Of a stretch of DNA of 32,601 nt, positions 1-9,668 are shown in pieces. Below the pieces are notes generated by a model. The model ran no database searches, had not been told where the DNA came from, and worked only from the letters and a program-made list of their open reading frames with translations. The stretch's first letter is position 1, and the number at the start of each line of letters is the position of its first letter. The position numbers and the translations under genes were made by a program. The stretch is from a bacterium (GTDB lineage Bacteria; Bacillota; Clostridia; Christensenellales; CAG-138): contig JALFDW010000009.1 of NCBI GenBank assembly GCA_022778545.1, positions 1-32,601 on the forward strand. Direction: 5' to 3'.

Positions 1-2345
<2,345 letters not shown>

Positions 2346-2398
2346 CGAGTTAATTTACCTCCATATAATATTAATCAAAATTGGTTTGCGTTGAGCAG

Positions 2399-2439
2399 GC
2401 GGAATGCAGCACATGCGAACATGCTCCGCAGAATTCCGC
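2399..2439 (-). other. Imperfect hairpin in the ppdK 5' leader
   Basis: The arms GCGGAAT (2399-2405) and ATTCCGC (2433-2439) enclose further paired stretches, including CATG on both sides of a CGAA loop (2414-2425). It lies between the predicted transcription start and the ribosome site. No U-run follows, so it is not a normal terminator. Function unknown. Confidence 0.45.
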
Positions 2440-2443
2440 ACAC

Positions 2444-2479
2444 ATTCGTTATTATATCCTTTTTCTTCAAATTAAGCAA
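2444..2479 (-). promoter_or_regulatory. Promoter of ppdK
   Basis: Read on the minus strand, TTGCTT (2474-2479) is 17 bases from a perfect TATAAT (2451-2456). The predicted start near 2444 gives a leader of about 100 bases. The call is by eye. Confidence 0.6.
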
Positions 2480-2598
2480 TGAATTTGTATTTTCGCATGC
2501 AGGAAATCCTGCAGAAAAGTTGTTATGATGAAACGCTTCTCGATAACCTCTGCTTATGAATCAGCTGTGGCCATGAAAACTGCTTCTATCCTGCTGCT

Positions 2599-3339
2599 TC
2601 AGAGGCAGGAAAATGCTTTGAAACGGCGCTCCAGAACATGCTCCGCATAGTCATTCACGGCGTGCTTGAGTTCTTCCCGCACATGTTCAGGCAGGCGCAC
2701 CTTGCCCATGTCTCCGTCGGAAAGCAGCAGCATGCGCCGCACCGCTTCAAGCGACAAGGCGGATATGGGCGTGGCATCCGCCCGGAAGCCGTGGGCGCAG
2801 GTCGAGCAGAGCGCTCCGCCCGCAGTTGCCGAAAAATGCAGCTTCCGCTCCGCCCGCAGGTCACACCCGCAGGCAGCGCACTGCGTGACAGCCGGGCTGT
2901 AACCAAGTTTATGCAGGCAGCGCACCGCAAAGCAAAGCGCCATGTCGAGCGGTGCGCAATCGGAATAAGCCGTAAAGCTCAGCGCATAAAGCAAAAGCGA
3001 CAGCAGCTCCTCGTTCGGCTGTTCGGCGGCAACGCCTTCGTTCACGAGCGAGAGCATGTACGCACCTGCGGAGAAGCGTTCAACATCTTCCCGCAGAGGA
3101 TAGAACGGCTCGCGTACATCGCAGGATTCCAGCGTATATTTCTCCCGGTTCAAAAACAGCACGAATTCGCCGGAAACGAACAGCTCGCTTGCGGGCAGCA
3201 GCGGGCTTTTCGGGCGGCGGCAGCCGCGCGCGGCAGCAGAAATCAAACCGCGCTCCCGCGTGAAAAGCGTCAGGATGCGGTCATTATCACGGTAATTCGC
3301 ATACCGTGTCACGATGCCGTTTACGGTAATAAGTGCCAT
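2599..3339 (-). CDS. recO: DNA repair protein RecO
   Basis: RecO anneals DNA strands and, with RecR, loads RecA onto SSB-coated DNA in gap repair. The 246 residues match the usual family length. The N-terminal OB fold shows MALITVNGIVTRYANYRDND and a basic segment (RRPKSPLLPASELFVSGEF, about 41-59). The central helical part carries LLLYALSF and LDMALCFAVRCLHKLGYSP. A zinc-finger-like Cys group follows (C154, C157, C178, C181). The ATG sits just downstream of GGAGGGCGG (3340-3348). In Bacillus recO lies downstream of era and yqzL; here the yqzL-like gene is on the opposite strand and era is not in the window. The product is confidently identified. Confidence 0.95.
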   Translation of the reverse strand: MALITVNGIVTRYANYRDNDRILTLFTRERGLISAAARGCRRPKSPLLPASELFVSGEFVLFLNREKYTLESCDVREPFYPLREDVERFSAGAYMLSLVNEGVAAEQPNEELLSLLLYALSFTAYSDCAPLDMALCFAVRCLHKLGYSPAVTQCAACGCDLRAERKLHFSATAGGALCSTCAHGFRADATPISALSLEAVRRMLLLSDGDMGKVRLPEHVREELKHAVNDYAEHVLERRFKAFSCL

Positions 3340-3433
3340 CCGCCCTCCAACGGGAAAGATTTCCGTTCATGCTCCGGGCGCACCTGTGGAGATACTAGAA
3401 GCATATCCCCCAACACGAAAAGGAGCTTTCGCC

Positions 3434-3571
3434 ATGGATCATTCCACCGCGCCCAACACCCCCCGCGCCCTTTGGGAGGCGTTTCAGAAAACCGGCCGCG
3501 TCAGCGCATACCTTGCCTACCGCAACGCGCTGCGCCAAAATCAGGAAAATGCGGACGGTTCCGAAGAATAG
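3434..3571 (+). CDS. yqzL: YqzL-like small protein
   Basis: This is a 45-residue protein. Its core, ALWEAFQKTGRVSAYLAYRN, has the pattern of the YqzL family: an aromatic residue, F, TG, then AYL and Y. That family consists of very short proteins of unknown function found next to recO in many Firmicutes. The ATG at 3434 follows AGGAG (3421-3425) at 8 bases; the longer upstream reading has no ribosome site. It is divergent from recO and ends 2 bases before the stop codon of the convergent cyclase-family gene. The acidic, polar tail (QENADGSEE) has no recognisable fold. Family assignment rests on pattern and position only. Confidence 0.7.
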   Translation: MDHSTAPNTPRALWEAFQKTGRVSAYLAYRNALRQNQENADGSEE

Positions 3572-3573
3572 GT

Positions 3574-4212
3574 TCAATCCACAAACGCCACGGCACGCAC
3601 AGGCGCCCCGTCCGCGTTTTCATATTTCAGCGGAAGCGCCGCAAAGCGGAACGTGCGGCCGATCAGCGGTTCAAGATTGGTCAGGTTTTCAACGATCACA
3701 AGCCCCGCTCCAAGCACGATGCGGTGCATGGGAAGCTCGAAGCTGTCGATCGGGTCGATAGAGATCGCGTCGATGCCGATCCCTTTCTTCCCCGCCGCAC
3801 AATAGCGCATGACATCCTCATCAAACGCGGGATAAGCGCCGAAATAGCGCGCATCGTTCCAAAGCCGGCTCCACCCTGTATAAAACAGCAGGAATTCCGC
3901 TTCATCCGCCGCTGCGCGCACGGCGTCGATGTGGTGCATCGTGATCCGGCCGCCTTCGCCAGCATCGGAGCAATCCACGACACAGGCCCTGCCCGTAAAC
4001 TTCTCCGCCGGGAGCACATCCAGTGTGGGTGCGCCGGGAAGAATGTGCGCAGGAGCATCCATATGCGTTCCGGTATGGGAATACATGCGCAGGAGCGTTT
4101 CCCGGAAGCCGTCCTTCTCGATCGTGTTCGTCGGCGTCAGACTGGGCTGCTCCGTCCCCGGGTAAACCGGCATCGTTTCTCCGATGGTTTGTGTCAGGTC
4201 AATCACTTGCAT
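3574..4212 (-). CDS. Cyclase / kynurenine-formamidase family metal hydrolase
   Basis: This is a 212-residue protein of the cyclase family, which includes bacterial kynurenine formamidases. The N-terminus MQVIDLTQTIGETMPVYPGT is typical, and the metal motif HxGTHxDxPxH is complete (H46, H50, D52, H56). Family members open amide or lactam bonds with Mn or Zn; the substrate here cannot be read. The ATG at 4212 is preferred because AAGGGGAA sits about 7 bases upstream. A GTG seven codons earlier would bury that ribosome site inside the gene. No tryptophan-degradation genes are near, so kynurenine is not specifically supported. It is divergent from the M20-alr operon, with separate promoters in the 150-base gap. 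Confidence 0.88.
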   Translation of the reverse strand: MQVIDLTQTIGETMPVYPGTEQPSLTPTNTIEKDGFRETLLRMYSHTGTHMDAPAHILPGAPTLDVLPAEKFTGRACVVDCSDAGEGGRITMHHIDAVRAAADEAEFLLFYTGWSRLWNDARYFGAYPAFDEDVMRYCAAGKKGIGIDAISIDPIDSFELPMHRIVLGAGLVIVENLTNLEPLIGRTFRFAALPLKYENADGAPVRAVAFVD

Positions 4213-4250
4213 ATCATTTTCCCCTTTGGCCACATGTTAAGTCTTTGTTT

Positions 4251-4308
4251 AGTATACATCATGCGCTCCTGTTTTTCCATTGAAATCCACAGCCGTGTGT
4301 TGTAAAAT
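4251..4308. promoter_or_regulatory. Divergent promoters, cyclase gene (-) and M20-alr operon (+)
   Basis: Plus strand: TTGAAA (4280-4285), 17 bases, TAAAAT (4303-4308), reading into the M20 gene. Minus strand: TATACT (complement of 4251-4256) with a weaker TGGAAA (complement of 4274-4279) 17 bases away, reading into the cyclase gene. The -35 boxes lie next to each other, so one regulator could affect both. By eye only. Confidence 0.55.
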
Positions 4309-4362
4309 GGCCGGAGAAGTTCTTTTTACTTTAACTTTCACTTTCTCAGGAGGTATGCAAAA

Positions 4363-5553
4363 ATGGACGCTGCCCGGATCCGCACCGCCATTGACGCCAT
4401 TTTCAATGAAATCGTTGCCCTGCGCCGCGATATCCACAGGCACCCGGAGCTCTCGCAACAGGAAGAACGCACGATGCATGTGATCAGCGAACGCCTGACC
4501 GCACTCGGTATCCCCCATGAGACCAACGTTGCGGGCTATGGTGTCGTTGCCACGATCGGCCGCCCCGACGCCAAACATGCCGTCGGCATCCGCGCGGATA
4601 TCGACGCTCTCCCCATACAGGAGGAAAACGACGTGCCCTATGCTTCTGAAATTCCCGGCGTGATGCACGCCTGCGGGCATGATATCCACACGGCGATCCT
4701 GCTCGGCGCTGCAGAGATCCTCAAAGGCATGGAGGCCGAACTGCCCGGCGCAGTGAAGCTGTTCTTCCAGCCTGCGGAAGAAACGGTCGGCGGCGCCCAC
4801 GGGATGATCGAGCATGGCTGCCTGGAGAATCCCCACGTTACGCGCGTGATGAGCCTGCATGTAGACCCGAATTACGAAGCCGGAAAAGTGCTCGTCTGCA
4901 ACGGAAAAATGAACGCCTCCACAACGGAGCTTTTCATCACCGTGAACGGCACCTCCTGCCATGGCGCCCACCCGGAAAAGGGCGTTGATTCCATCGTCGT
5001 TGCGTCACAGGTCGTACTGGCGCTCCAAAGCATCTCGAGCCGCTTCACCGCCCCCACCACGCCCGTGATCGTGACTATCGGCACGATCAATGGCGGCACG
5101 AAGGAGAACATCATCGCGGGCTCCGTTGAAATGCGCGGCACCATCCGTGCGCTCGATTTTGCCACGCGCGATTTCGTGAAAGCAAAAGTCAAGGCGATCG
5201 CCGAAGGCACCGCTGCCGCATATGGCGCAACCGCACAAGTCATAATGAGAGACGGCTATCCCCCGCTCGTGAATGACCGCGCGACCTCACAGCGCCTCAC
5301 GGAAGTAGCGCAGGCATCGCTCGGCGTGGAAAACGTCGTCTTTATGGAAGAACCCAGCCTTGGCGCGGATGATTTCGCGTATTTCACCGAGGCGGTCCCC
5401 GGCACATATTTCAATATCGGCACAGCGACTCCCGGCAGCACCCAGCCGCAGATGCTCCACAGCGAGACCTTCTGCCCGGATGAATCCTGTATCAAGACCG
5501 GCATGCTGCTTGAAGTCATGGCCGCACTCACTTTTCTGGAGGAAGACAAATGA
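4363..5553 (+). CDS. M20 family amidohydrolase (N-acyl amino acid / hippurate hydrolase type)
   Basis: This is a 396-residue dinuclear metal peptidase-like enzyme of the M20D type, which hydrolyses N-acyl amino acids or related amides. The metal and catalytic residues are visible: MHACGHDIHTA (C104, H106), PAEE (E139, E140), LHVDP (H166), and near the C-terminus GADDFAYF. The lid or dimerisation domain lies in the middle, about 175-290 (CHGAHPEKGVDSI onward). The ATG at 4363 follows AGGAGG (4348-4353). The stop codon overlaps the start of the alanine racemase gene (ATGA), so the two are translationally coupled. The pairing suggests release of amino acids that the racemase then acts on, but the acyl group and amino acid are not determined. 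Confidence 0.92.
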   Translation: MDAARIRTAIDAIFNEIVALRRDIHRHPELSQQEERTMHVISERLTALGIPHETNVAGYGVVATIGRPDAKHAVGIRADIDALPIQEENDVPYASEIPGVMHACGHDIHTAILLGAAEILKGMEAELPGAVKLFFQPAEETVGGAHGMIEHGCLENPHVTRVMSLHVDPNYEAGKVLVCNGKMNASTTELFITVNGTSCHGAHPEKGVDSIVVASQVVLALQSISSRFTAPTTPVIVTIGTINGGTKENIIAGSVEMRGTIRALDFATRDFVKAKVKAIAEGTAAAYGATAQVIMRDGYPPLVNDRATSQRLTEVAQASLGVENVVFMEEPSLGADDFAYFTEAVPGTYFNIGTATPGSTQPQMLHSETFCPDESCIKTGMLLEVMAALTFLEEDK

Positions 5554-6680
5554 GCTGCAAGCAGATCAACACAAGCACCGATTCACTTCTGCGCGACACC
5601 TTTGTTCAGGTAGACCTTGCTGCGATCGCCGGCAATATGGAAGCGATCAAAGCGATGGTCGGCCCGGAATGCGCCGTCATGCCTGTCATCAAGGCAAACG
5701 GCTATGGCCTTGGCGCAGTCGGCATTGCGCCCACGCTGCTTGTACACGGCGCATGCTACCTTGCCGTTGCAACGCTTACCGAAGCGCTTGAGCTCCGCGA
5801 GGCCCTCCCGGATGCACCGCTGTTCATCCTGGGCCATACGCCGGACAGACTGCTCCCCATCGTCGTGCGTGAGCGCATCACGCAGACCATTTTTACCGCC
5901 GCCCAGGGCAAGCTGCTCAACGACGCGGCAGCAAGCCTCGGCGTGCGCGCAAAAGTGCACCTTAAAGTCGATTCCGGTTTCCACCGCCTTGGAACGGAGG
6001 ATGTGGAGGAACTTTATTCCATCTGCACCGAGCCGAACCTCGAGGTGGAAGGTATTTTTTCCCACCTTGCACTTGTGAACGAAGAGGAAGACGCAAAGCA
6101 GTACAGCCGTTTCATGGCAGTCGTGGAAGCGCTCGAAGCGCGGGGCATTCGCTTCCGTTACAAGCACCTGGCGGACAGCATCGCCGCTGTGGACTATCCG
6201 GAGTACCGCATGAACATGGTGCGCCCCGGCGCGCTCGTTTACGGACTGCGTGGCTTCCACAAGGGCTATATTGAAGTGAAGCAGGCTGTCTCCTTCTATA
6301 CTCGCCTTTCCCAGGTGCGCCATATCAAAAAAGGAGAAGGCGTCGGTTACAGCTTCCTCTGGCGCGCGCCGGAAGATACGCGCGTCGGCACAGTCCCCTT
6401 CGGCTATGCGGACGGCTATCCGCGCAACATGCGCGACAAGGGCTATGTCACCATCCATGGGGTAAAATGCCCGCTCATCGGTGTTCTCTGCATGGATCAG
6501 TGCATGGTCGATCTCACCGGCGTTCCCGATGCCAAGGAAGGTGACCTCGCCGTCATCTATGGCGATGGCACGAACAACACCATGAGCATCCAGGAAGCCT
6601 CCGAGCTTGCAGGCACCAACAAAAACGAGATCGTTGCCCGCCTGCTCCCCCGCCCGCCCCGGGTATACATCAACGGCTGA
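5550..6680 (+). CDS. alr: Alanine racemase
   Basis: This PLP-dependent fold-type III racemase interconverts L- and D-alanine for peptidoglycan; other amino acids are possible. The 376 residues fit the family. PLP lysine K48 sits in VIKANGYGLG, where many relatives read KANAYGHG. The second catalytic base is Y267 in GVGYSFLW, followed by the signature PFGYADGYPR (about 284-293) and MDQCMVDLTG. The start overlaps the M20 stop by four bases. A strong terminator follows at 6708-6741, so the operon is these two genes. The Gly and Leu changes in the lysine motif are mild; whether the substrate is alanine, serine or broader cannot be judged from sequence alone. Confidence 0.92.
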   Translation: MSCKQINTSTDSLLRDTFVQVDLAAIAGNMEAIKAMVGPECAVMPVIKANGYGLGAVGIAPTLLVHGACYLAVATLTEALELREALPDAPLFILGHTPDRLLPIVVRERITQTIFTAAQGKLLNDAAASLGVRAKVHLKVDSGFHRLGTEDVEELYSICTEPNLEVEGIFSHLALVNEEEDAKQYSRFMAVVEALEARGIRFRYKHLADSIAAVDYPEYRMNMVRPGALVYGLRGFHKGYIEVKQAVSFYTRLSQVRHIKKGEGVGYSFLWRAPEDTRVGTVPFGYADGYPRNMRDKGYVTIHGVKCPLIGVLCMDQCMVDLTGVPDAKEGDLAVIYGDGTNNTMSIQEASELAGTNKNEIVARLLPRPPRVYING

Positions 6681-6707
6681 TCTCCGCCTCTGAATTTCTA
6701 AAACAGG

Positions 6708-6741
6708 AAGGCCGGCTCCGCACTGTGAGCCGGCCTTTTTT
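6708..6741 (+). terminator. Rho-independent terminator after alr
   Basis: A perfect 11-bp stem, AAGGCCGGCTC (6708-6718) with GAGCCGGCCTT (6727-6737), has an 8-base loop and runs into six T. It also lies just past the 3' end of the convergent glycerate kinase gene, so it could act on both strands, though the minus-strand T-run is poor. Confidence 0.9.
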
Positions 6742-7888
6742 ATCCGTTTTTCTTTTGCAGCGCCGCCACAACACGAAACACCTGTTCTGCGCGTGAAGCC
6801 AGGTTTTTATAAGCGCGTTCCGGTTCCATTGCTTCCGCAAGCGTCATGGGAGTCTGCGGAATGGCAAAATATGCGTCAATGCCGTTTTCATGCAGAGCTG
6901 CAGCATCATCCGTTGTTGCGCCCGCAAACGCCAGCATGACCGCGCCGCATTCTTTCGCAAGCTGCGCCACGCCCAGCGGCGCTTTGCCCATCGCCGTCTG
7001 CGCGTCCAGGCACCCTTCGCCCGTCACGACAAAGTCCGCCCCCGCAACATCATCCGCGAGGCGAACCGCGTCAAGCGCCAGCGCGATGCCGGGCTCCAGC
7101 TTTGCAGGCAGAAAGCTTGTGAATGCATAGCCGAGGCCGCCTGCCGCACCTGCGCCGGGAAGCATGTCCTCGCTCTTCCCGAACCGTTTGCGCACCACGT
7201 CCGAAAAATGCCGCAGCCCTGCATCCAGCTTCTCCGCGATCTCCGGCGTTGCGCCTTTCTGCGGCCCGTATACATGGGATGCGCCGCACGGCCCAAAGAG
7301 CGGGTTGTTCACATCGCAGGCGATGCGGAAGCAGCACTGCAAAAGGCGCGGATCCATGCCCGAAGCATCAATGCGTTCCACCTTTGCCGCCGCACGGCCG
7401 TCAATGCCCGCGTTTTCACCTTCCGCCGTATAGAATCGGAAGCCAAGCGCCGAGAGCATGCCGATGCCGCCATCGTTCGTGGCGCTGCCGCCAATGCCGA
7501 TCAGGAACGAGCGGCTTCCGCGCTCGAGCGCGTCGAGGATCATCTCACCAAGGCCGTATGTCGTCGTGAAGCGCGGATCGCGCTTTTCGGGAGGGACGAG
7601 CATAAGCCCGCATGCGCTTGCCGCCTCCATCACGGCAGTTCCATCCGGCAGCATGCCGTACTCGCACACCACAGGCATGCTCAATGGCCCCGTAACGCGA
7701 ACCGGGACTTTTTCCCCACCAAGCCCTTCTACCAACGCATCCACAGTCCCTTCCCCGCCATCCGCAAGCGGGCGGACGATCACTTCCGCCTCCGAAAGAG
7801 CGCGCAGCACACCTTCGCGCACTGCATTCCCGGCCTGCAGGGAACTAAGGCTCCCTTTCAAGGAATCCATGGAAACTACTACCTTCAT
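6740..7888 (-). CDS. glxK: Glycerate kinase (GlxK/GarK type)
   Basis: This enzyme phosphorylates glycerate with ATP; GarK/GlxK-type members usually make 2-phosphoglycerate. The product is 382 residues, normal for the family. It opens with MKVVVSMDSLKGSLSS, the variant of the family's MKIVIAPDSFKGSLSA signature. Other family blocks are ADGGEGT, IGIGGSATNDGGIGMLSALG, CDVNNPLFGP and FVVTGEGCLDAQTAMGKAP. The ATG at 7886-7888 is chosen because the family signature starts there; the 26 residues upstream look like non-coding leader. The ribosome site is weak (GAGGT). No neighbouring glycerate or glyoxylate genes show which pathway feeds it. Confidence 0.95.
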   Translation of the reverse strand: MKVVVSMDSLKGSLSSLQAGNAVREGVLRALSEAEVIVRPLADGGEGTVDALVEGLGGEKVPVRVTGPLSMPVVCEYGMLPDGTAVMEAASACGLMLVPPEKRDPRFTTTYGLGEMILDALERGSRSFLIGIGGSATNDGGIGMLSALGFRFYTAEGENAGIDGRAAAKVERIDASGMDPRLLQCCFRIACDVNNPLFGPCGASHVYGPQKGATPEIAEKLDAGLRHFSDVVRKRFGKSEDMLPGAGAAGGLGYAFTSFLPAKLEPGIALALDAVRLADDVAGADFVVTGEGCLDAQTAMGKAPLGVAQLAKECGAVMLAFAGATTDDAAALHENGIDAYFAIPQTPMTLAEAMEPERAYKNLASRAEQVFRVVAALQKKNG

Positions 7889-7973
7889 CTTATACCTCGG
7901 CCTGCCTTTCCCCAAATGCGCAAAATTGAATTTCTGGCGCAGATTTGCCCCTTTCTTTTCACGCATTTGCGGC

Positions 7974-7988
7974 TATAATTATAGCATG
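7974..7988 (+). promoter_or_regulatory. -10 box placing transcription start at the queG-like ATG
   Basis: A perfect TATAAT (7974-7979) ends six bases before the ATG at 7986. The expected transcription start falls on or next to the A of the start codon, and no ribosome site lies between. The -35 region 17 bases upstream (CTTTCT, 7951-7956) is weak. Confidence 0.5.
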
Positions 7989-8909
7989 TACGATTTCATC
8001 AGAACAGCAGCCTTCTCATTTGGGTTTAAAGAAGTATTTTTTCTTGCACCGCTCCGGCTGGATGCATGGCACATGCAGGCCGAGCGGATCGGCGTGGGCG
8101 CTTCGCTGCATTTTGACCCTGTGGCCGCCTATCCCAACGCAAGCTGCATCCTTCTGCTCGTGTACCCTTACGCACCATTCCCGGCAGGAGAACGGCTCAG
8201 CGCCTATTATCTTGCAAGCCAGCGGGGCTATCTTGCCGCCAAAGGATTCATGGGTGCGCTCGCCGCTTCCGGGATCTCCTGTGAGATGGCCTTCGTCCCC
8301 GCGCGGGCGCTTGCCCTCGCGAACGGCATCGGTGTTCAGGGAAAAAACGGGCTTCTGCGCGTCGGCGGATATGGCTCACGTTTCGCACTTTATACGGTTG
8401 CCACCAATGCCTGCGCGCCGCAGGTGGATGCGCCCTTCACACCGCCCTGCCCTGCAAACTGCGACGCCTGCCTGCGCGCCTGCCCAATGGGAGCGATCCT
8501 CCCGGATGGGCTTGACGCAACGCATTGCATGCGCTATTTCATGGATGGTGCGGAGTATCCTTTTCACGTTTATGAAGCACAGCGAACGCACATGGGCTGC
8601 GAGCTCTGCCAGGCCGCATGCCCGCAAAACGCGCACCTTGCCTTTGGTGCGCCAAACGAAGCGGAACGCTGCGCATTCGCCCTGCCGCGCCTCATCGCAG
8701 GCGACGCCAAGGAAGCACGTACACTCGTGGGGCGCAACATGACAGGCAATGGAAAGCTCACGGCGGAAGCCATCTGCTTTTCGGCGCGCGAGGGTCTTTT
8801 CGAAGAAGAGATCCGCGCCGCGATGGAAACCACCTCCTTCCCTGCGGTAAAACGAGCCGCCCGTTGGGCTTTGCAACGGTATTTTCATCAAAAGATAACA
8901 GAACTTTGA
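7986..8909 (+). CDS. QueG-like double [4Fe-4S] protein (short epoxyqueuosine reductase homologue)
   Basis: This 307-residue protein resembles epoxyqueuosine reductase, which uses cobalamin and two Fe-S clusters in the last step of queuosine synthesis. Two cluster motifs are visible: C155-x3-C159-x2-C162-x3-C166P and C205-x2-C208-x3-C212PQN. Upstream, GKNGLLRVGGYGSRF (120-134) matches the QueG block GKN..L....GS. The N-terminal half is consistent with a shortened cobalamin-binding part. It lacks the C-terminal HEAT-like repeats of full QueG (about 380 residues), as do many clostridial homologues of unproven role. The ATG at 7986 is chosen because family similarity begins there; it has no ribosome site and is probably leaderless. 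QueG activity is an inference. Confidence 0.75.
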   Translation: MYDFIRTAAFSFGFKEVFFLAPLRLDAWHMQAERIGVGASLHFDPVAAYPNASCILLLVYPYAPFPAGERLSAYYLASQRGYLAAKGFMGALAASGISCEMAFVPARALALANGIGVQGKNGLLRVGGYGSRFALYTVATNACAPQVDAPFTPPCPANCDACLRACPMGAILPDGLDATHCMRYFMDGAEYPFHVYEAQRTHMGCELCQAACPQNAHLAFGAPNEAERCAFALPRLIAGDAKEARTLVGRNMTGNGKLTAEAICFSAREGLFEEEIRAAMETTSFPAVKRAARWALQRYFHQKITEL

Positions 8910-8953
8910 GCCTTTCGTAACAGTTTTGTGATACATTTCTCCGCCACATGGTG

Positions 8954-9052
8954 TATACTAAACTTGCAAGTGAGAAAACAGGCAGTGACAAAGGATTCCC
9001 CCTTTCAAGCCAACCGTTTTCAGCGGCTTCCTTAATTGGAAGCCGTTTTTTT
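8954..9052 (+). ncRNA. Candidate small RNA between the queG-like gene and the SRP RNA
   Basis: A perfect -10 (TATACT, 8954-8959) is followed by a palindrome ACTTGCAAGT (8962-8971), a small possible stem AAAGG/CCTTT (8990-9006), and a strong terminator CGGCTTCC-GGAAGCCG (9024-9045) with seven T. A transcript of about 85 bases would result. No clear -35 is seen 17 bases upstream, and no ORF with a ribosome site fits. It may simply be the terminator of the upstream gene with a chance -10. Confidence 0.35.
9024..9052 (+). terminator. Rho-independent terminator
   Basis: An 8-bp stem CGGCTTCC (9024-9031) and GGAAGCCG (9038-9045), loop TTAATT, is followed by TTTTTTT. It ends the queG-like transcript and/or the candidate small RNA, and insulates the SRP RNA promoter. 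Confidence 0.88.
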
Positions 9053-9061
9053 GTTTTTTGC

Positions 9062-9097
9062 TTGCATTCGTGCGTGATACAGGGTAGAATATTCATG
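9062..9097 (+). promoter_or_regulatory. Promoter of the SRP RNA gene
   Basis: TTGCAT (9062-9067), 17 bases, TAGAAT (9085-9090). The expected start is about 9097, exactly where the SRP RNA closing helix begins. Confidence 0.7.
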
Positions 9098-9368
9098 CCG
9101 CGCTAGGCGGGGAGTCAGCGGTGCCCTATACCTGCAATCCGCTACAGCAGGGTACAATCCCCGTTTTGAGGCCTGAACTTGTGGGGTCTGGGATCGGTAA
9201 GGGGCGTTGATCGCCGGGTCCTGTGCAATCGGCGTCTGTGAACCATGTCAGGTCCTGACGGAAGCAGCATTAAGCGGAGCAGCCGATGTGCCGCGGGCTT
9301 GCCTGGCAGGAGCCACCTGCCGCATATTCCGCCCGGAAGCGCATCGCCGAGAAACGGGTGCGCGGCAA
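9097..9368 (+). ncRNA. ffs: Signal recognition particle RNA, long Gram-positive form
   Basis: This is the RNA scaffold of the signal recognition particle, which binds Ffh and targets nascent membrane and secreted proteins. At about 270 bases it is the long form with an Alu domain, as in Bacillus and Clostridia. Visible parts: the 5' Alu region (GCTAGGCGGGGAG, then GCGGTGCCCTATACCTGCAA, near 9102-9135), the helix 8 Ffh site (TCAGGTCC, then GACGGAAGCAGCATTAAG, 9248-9273), GATGTGCCGCGGGCTTGCCTGG (in two parts, around 9285-9306), and the closing 3' end GTGCGCGGC, which pairs with 5' GCCGCGC. Promoter and terminator fit both ends. In Bacillus the gene is near dnaX; here it is not. The exact 3' end is uncertain by a few bases. 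Confidence 0.95.
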
Positions 9369-9409
9369 ACAAAAGCATGATGGAGCAATTCCATCATGCC
9401 TTTGTTTTT
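9368..9409 (+). terminator. Terminator of the SRP RNA
   Basis: A stem GCATGATGGA (9375-9384) with TCCATCATGC (9390-9399), loop GCAAT, is flanked by A-rich (AAACAAAA) and T-rich (TTTGTTTTT) arms that extend the pairing. Confidence 0.9.
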
Positions 9410-9591
9410 CCATGATCTTAGCAGTCCTGTCGCACAATGCAACCATCTATTATCAATTACATTTAAATTACATTTATTCGTACATTGCAATCGAACTATT
9501 ATTAAACGCGCTTCATACTACAATGCAATTAATTGTTTTTTTGAATTAATTATTCTCCTTGAATTAGTTCTCCGATTATGCTTTTCTATCC
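9410..9591. other. AT-rich non-coding stretch upstream of the surface-protein gene
   Basis: This is clearly more AT-rich than the rest of the window. It holds ACAATGCAA twice (9434-9442 and 9520-9528), the palindrome ATTGCAAT between them (9484-9491), and a tandem ATTACATTTA-like pair (about 9456-9476). No convincing ORF and no clear single promoter can be chosen among many AT-rich candidates. It probably contains the promoter and regulatory sites of the gene at 9669. Confidence 0.5.
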
Positions 9592-9637
9592 AAGAAAGCA
9601 TCCCCTGCTTCTTGGAAGAAGCAGGGGATGCCTTCTT
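9592..9637 (+). other. Very stable hairpin in the leader of the surface-protein gene
   Basis: The 16-base arms GCATCCCCTGCTTCTT (9598-9613) and AAGAAGCAGGGGATGC (9616-9631) are perfectly complementary. One mismatch later, AAGAA (9592-9596) pairs with TTCTT (9633-9637). It ends 16 bases before the ribosome site. Only CTTCTTTC follows, so it is a poor terminator; a leader structure is more likely. Confidence 0.8.
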
Positions 9638-9668
9638 TCAAGGGATCAAATGAGGGAGGATATGAAAA

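Noticed and set aside
2638-4305. Long plus-strand open frame of 555 codons across recO, the yqzL-like and cyclase genes
   Set aside because: It is rich in Arg, His and Cys with no domain, and it is opposite clearly identified genes.
7458-7985. N-terminal extension of the QueG-like protein
   Set aside because: It is opposite the start of glycerate kinase and crosses the promoter; family similarity begins at 7986.
8948-9105. Plus-strand ORF starting ATGGTGTATACT
   Set aside because: It has no ribosome site, contains the -10 box, runs through a rho-independent terminator and ends in the SRP RNA.
9097-9490. Short ORFs on both strands over the SRP RNA
   Set aside because: The sequence is a structured RNA gene; the ORFs have no ribosome sites or similarity.
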